Shown here piece by piece: positions 63,130-64,000 of a stretch of DNA of 64,000 nt. A program made the position numbers and the translations under genes. How positions within the stretch are numbered: position 1 is the stretch's first letter; each line of letters starts with the position of its first letter. Source of the stretch: Amaranthus tricolor (Eukaryota; Streptophyta; Magnoliopsida; Caryophyllales; Amaranthaceae). The notes under the pieces were generated by a model. The model searched no databases, was not told the origin of the DNA, and was given only the letters and a program-made list of their open reading frames with translations. The stretch lies in NCBI RefSeq assembly GCF_026212465.1, contig NC_080049.1:5297678-5361677 (forward strand). The letters run 5' to 3'.

Positions 63130-64000
63130 TTTATTAAGGACAATAAAAATCCAACTCATGTCATTCCTAACAAAAATAGTACATGCTCCCATTGAGAAAG
63201 AACTCAATTTTCTATAAATACATTATTGCTAATTATTTTATCCTTTGATTTCATTAAGAATAGAATGGTCTTTCTGTACAACTAAGTCTCAAGTCTAAAT
63301 CTCATTTTTCTATGCCCAAACTTCTTGTTATTGAACAAGTATTTACATTTTTGAGGGTCACATGAACTAATATTAAATGGTAAAACAACAATGCAAAAAA
63401 ATACTTTAAATGAATAAATGATATAAAAATAAAAGTTTTTATATGTTAGTTAAAATTTTTTTTTATTAGACTTAATAAATTTGAGACTTTTAAATCTAAG
63501 TTTAATATGATTTGTGATTCAACAAACTCATTAGCCTATATGAAATTTACATTGTTATAGTATACTCTCTTTGTCCCACGCTCATTTAACATTATTTGCT
63601 ATTTTACTTTATTATATTTTTGTATTATTTTTATTTTTAAATAATAGTTTACTAATTTTTTAAAATTTTATTTATATATTTTAATTTTTTTTTAATTTCA
63701 TCAAATTAATTTATTCTCTGTGTTATTTATGTATGTTAAAAAAAACTACATTTTTCTTTTCTTTGTTACTCATCGAAAGTGAGGGTGTATGCTCGATTTG
63801 CCCTATTGATTATGCTTTAATGCTTTAGAAATTAAAGAATCGGGGAATTCGTGACTTATCATCATTCATCAATGTTTTGCAGCTTACTTTTCTTTTAGCT
63901 TTATTTGAAATGAAATAATGAATGAATGGGTACATAGCTTTTTATAAATCAATAAGAGTAGGAGTATTCTTTTGATCTAGATCTACCAATCACTATTGGA
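63130..64000. other. AT-rich sequence, nothing recognised
   Basis: Contains no ORF of note, terminal repeats or tandem array. Confidence 0.5.

Overview
This is a nuclear chromosome segment from a flowering plant, very probably a eudicot. The evidence is AT-rich DNA with long introns, a nuclear gene for a chloroplast protein, a mitochondrial lipid A pathway gene, intron-containing tRNA-Tyr(GUA) genes, and a dense load of plant transposons. The transposons include Ty1/copia, RTE-type LINEs, CACTA, Helitron-like, MITE and TRIM-like elements. Nothing seen fixes the family or species.

Layout. 1-4.7 kb: a minus-strand LPXK gene (tetraacyldisaccharide 4'-kinase) with seven clear exons and one doubtful last exon. 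It lies 112 bp head-to-head with a tRNA-Tyr gene. 5-10 kb: repeats, a four-copy repeat family, and a broken LOB-domain (LBD) gene whose 3' part is a tandem exon-intron array. 10.1-17.9 kb: a second copy of the 2.8-kb LPXK-5'/tRNA-Tyr block, split by a 4.9-kb Ty1/copia element inserted at the exon-2 splice acceptor. 17.9-25.2 kb: LINE and gypsy remnants, a third tRNA-Tyr, and a younger copia element with an extra TRIM-like LTR and a second primer-binding site. 25.3-34.1 kb: a truncated CACTA transposon, a truncated minus-strand copia element, a solo LTR, and repeat-family copies B and C.

34.1-37.7 kb: two inverted arms of about 290 bp enclose LINE, repeat and exon-like fragments. 38-40 kb: an intact two-exon LTD gene (chloroplast LHCP translocation defect protein). 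40.2-51 kb: a decayed minus-strand gene for 4-hydroxy-tetrahydrodipicolinate reductase (plastid lysine synthesis). Its introns hold RTE LINEs and a Helitron-like element. 51-57.7 kb: degenerate repeats, a dead copia RT fragment and an array of palindromes. 57.8-59.4 kb: a 5'-truncated RTE LINE with a 21-bp target site duplication. 60-61 kb: a fold-back segment with perfect 37-bp inverted arms, a candidate two-exon small ORF and a minisatellite. 61-64 kb: MITE, TA microsatellite and LTR-like repeats.

Only LTD looks fully intact. LPXK is intact for seven exons but has an apparent frameshift near its 3' end. Every transposon reading frame inspected carries disabling changes, so the window reads as two or three housekeeping genes in a decaying, nested transposon landscape. 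Coordinates marked 'about' are by-eye estimates.
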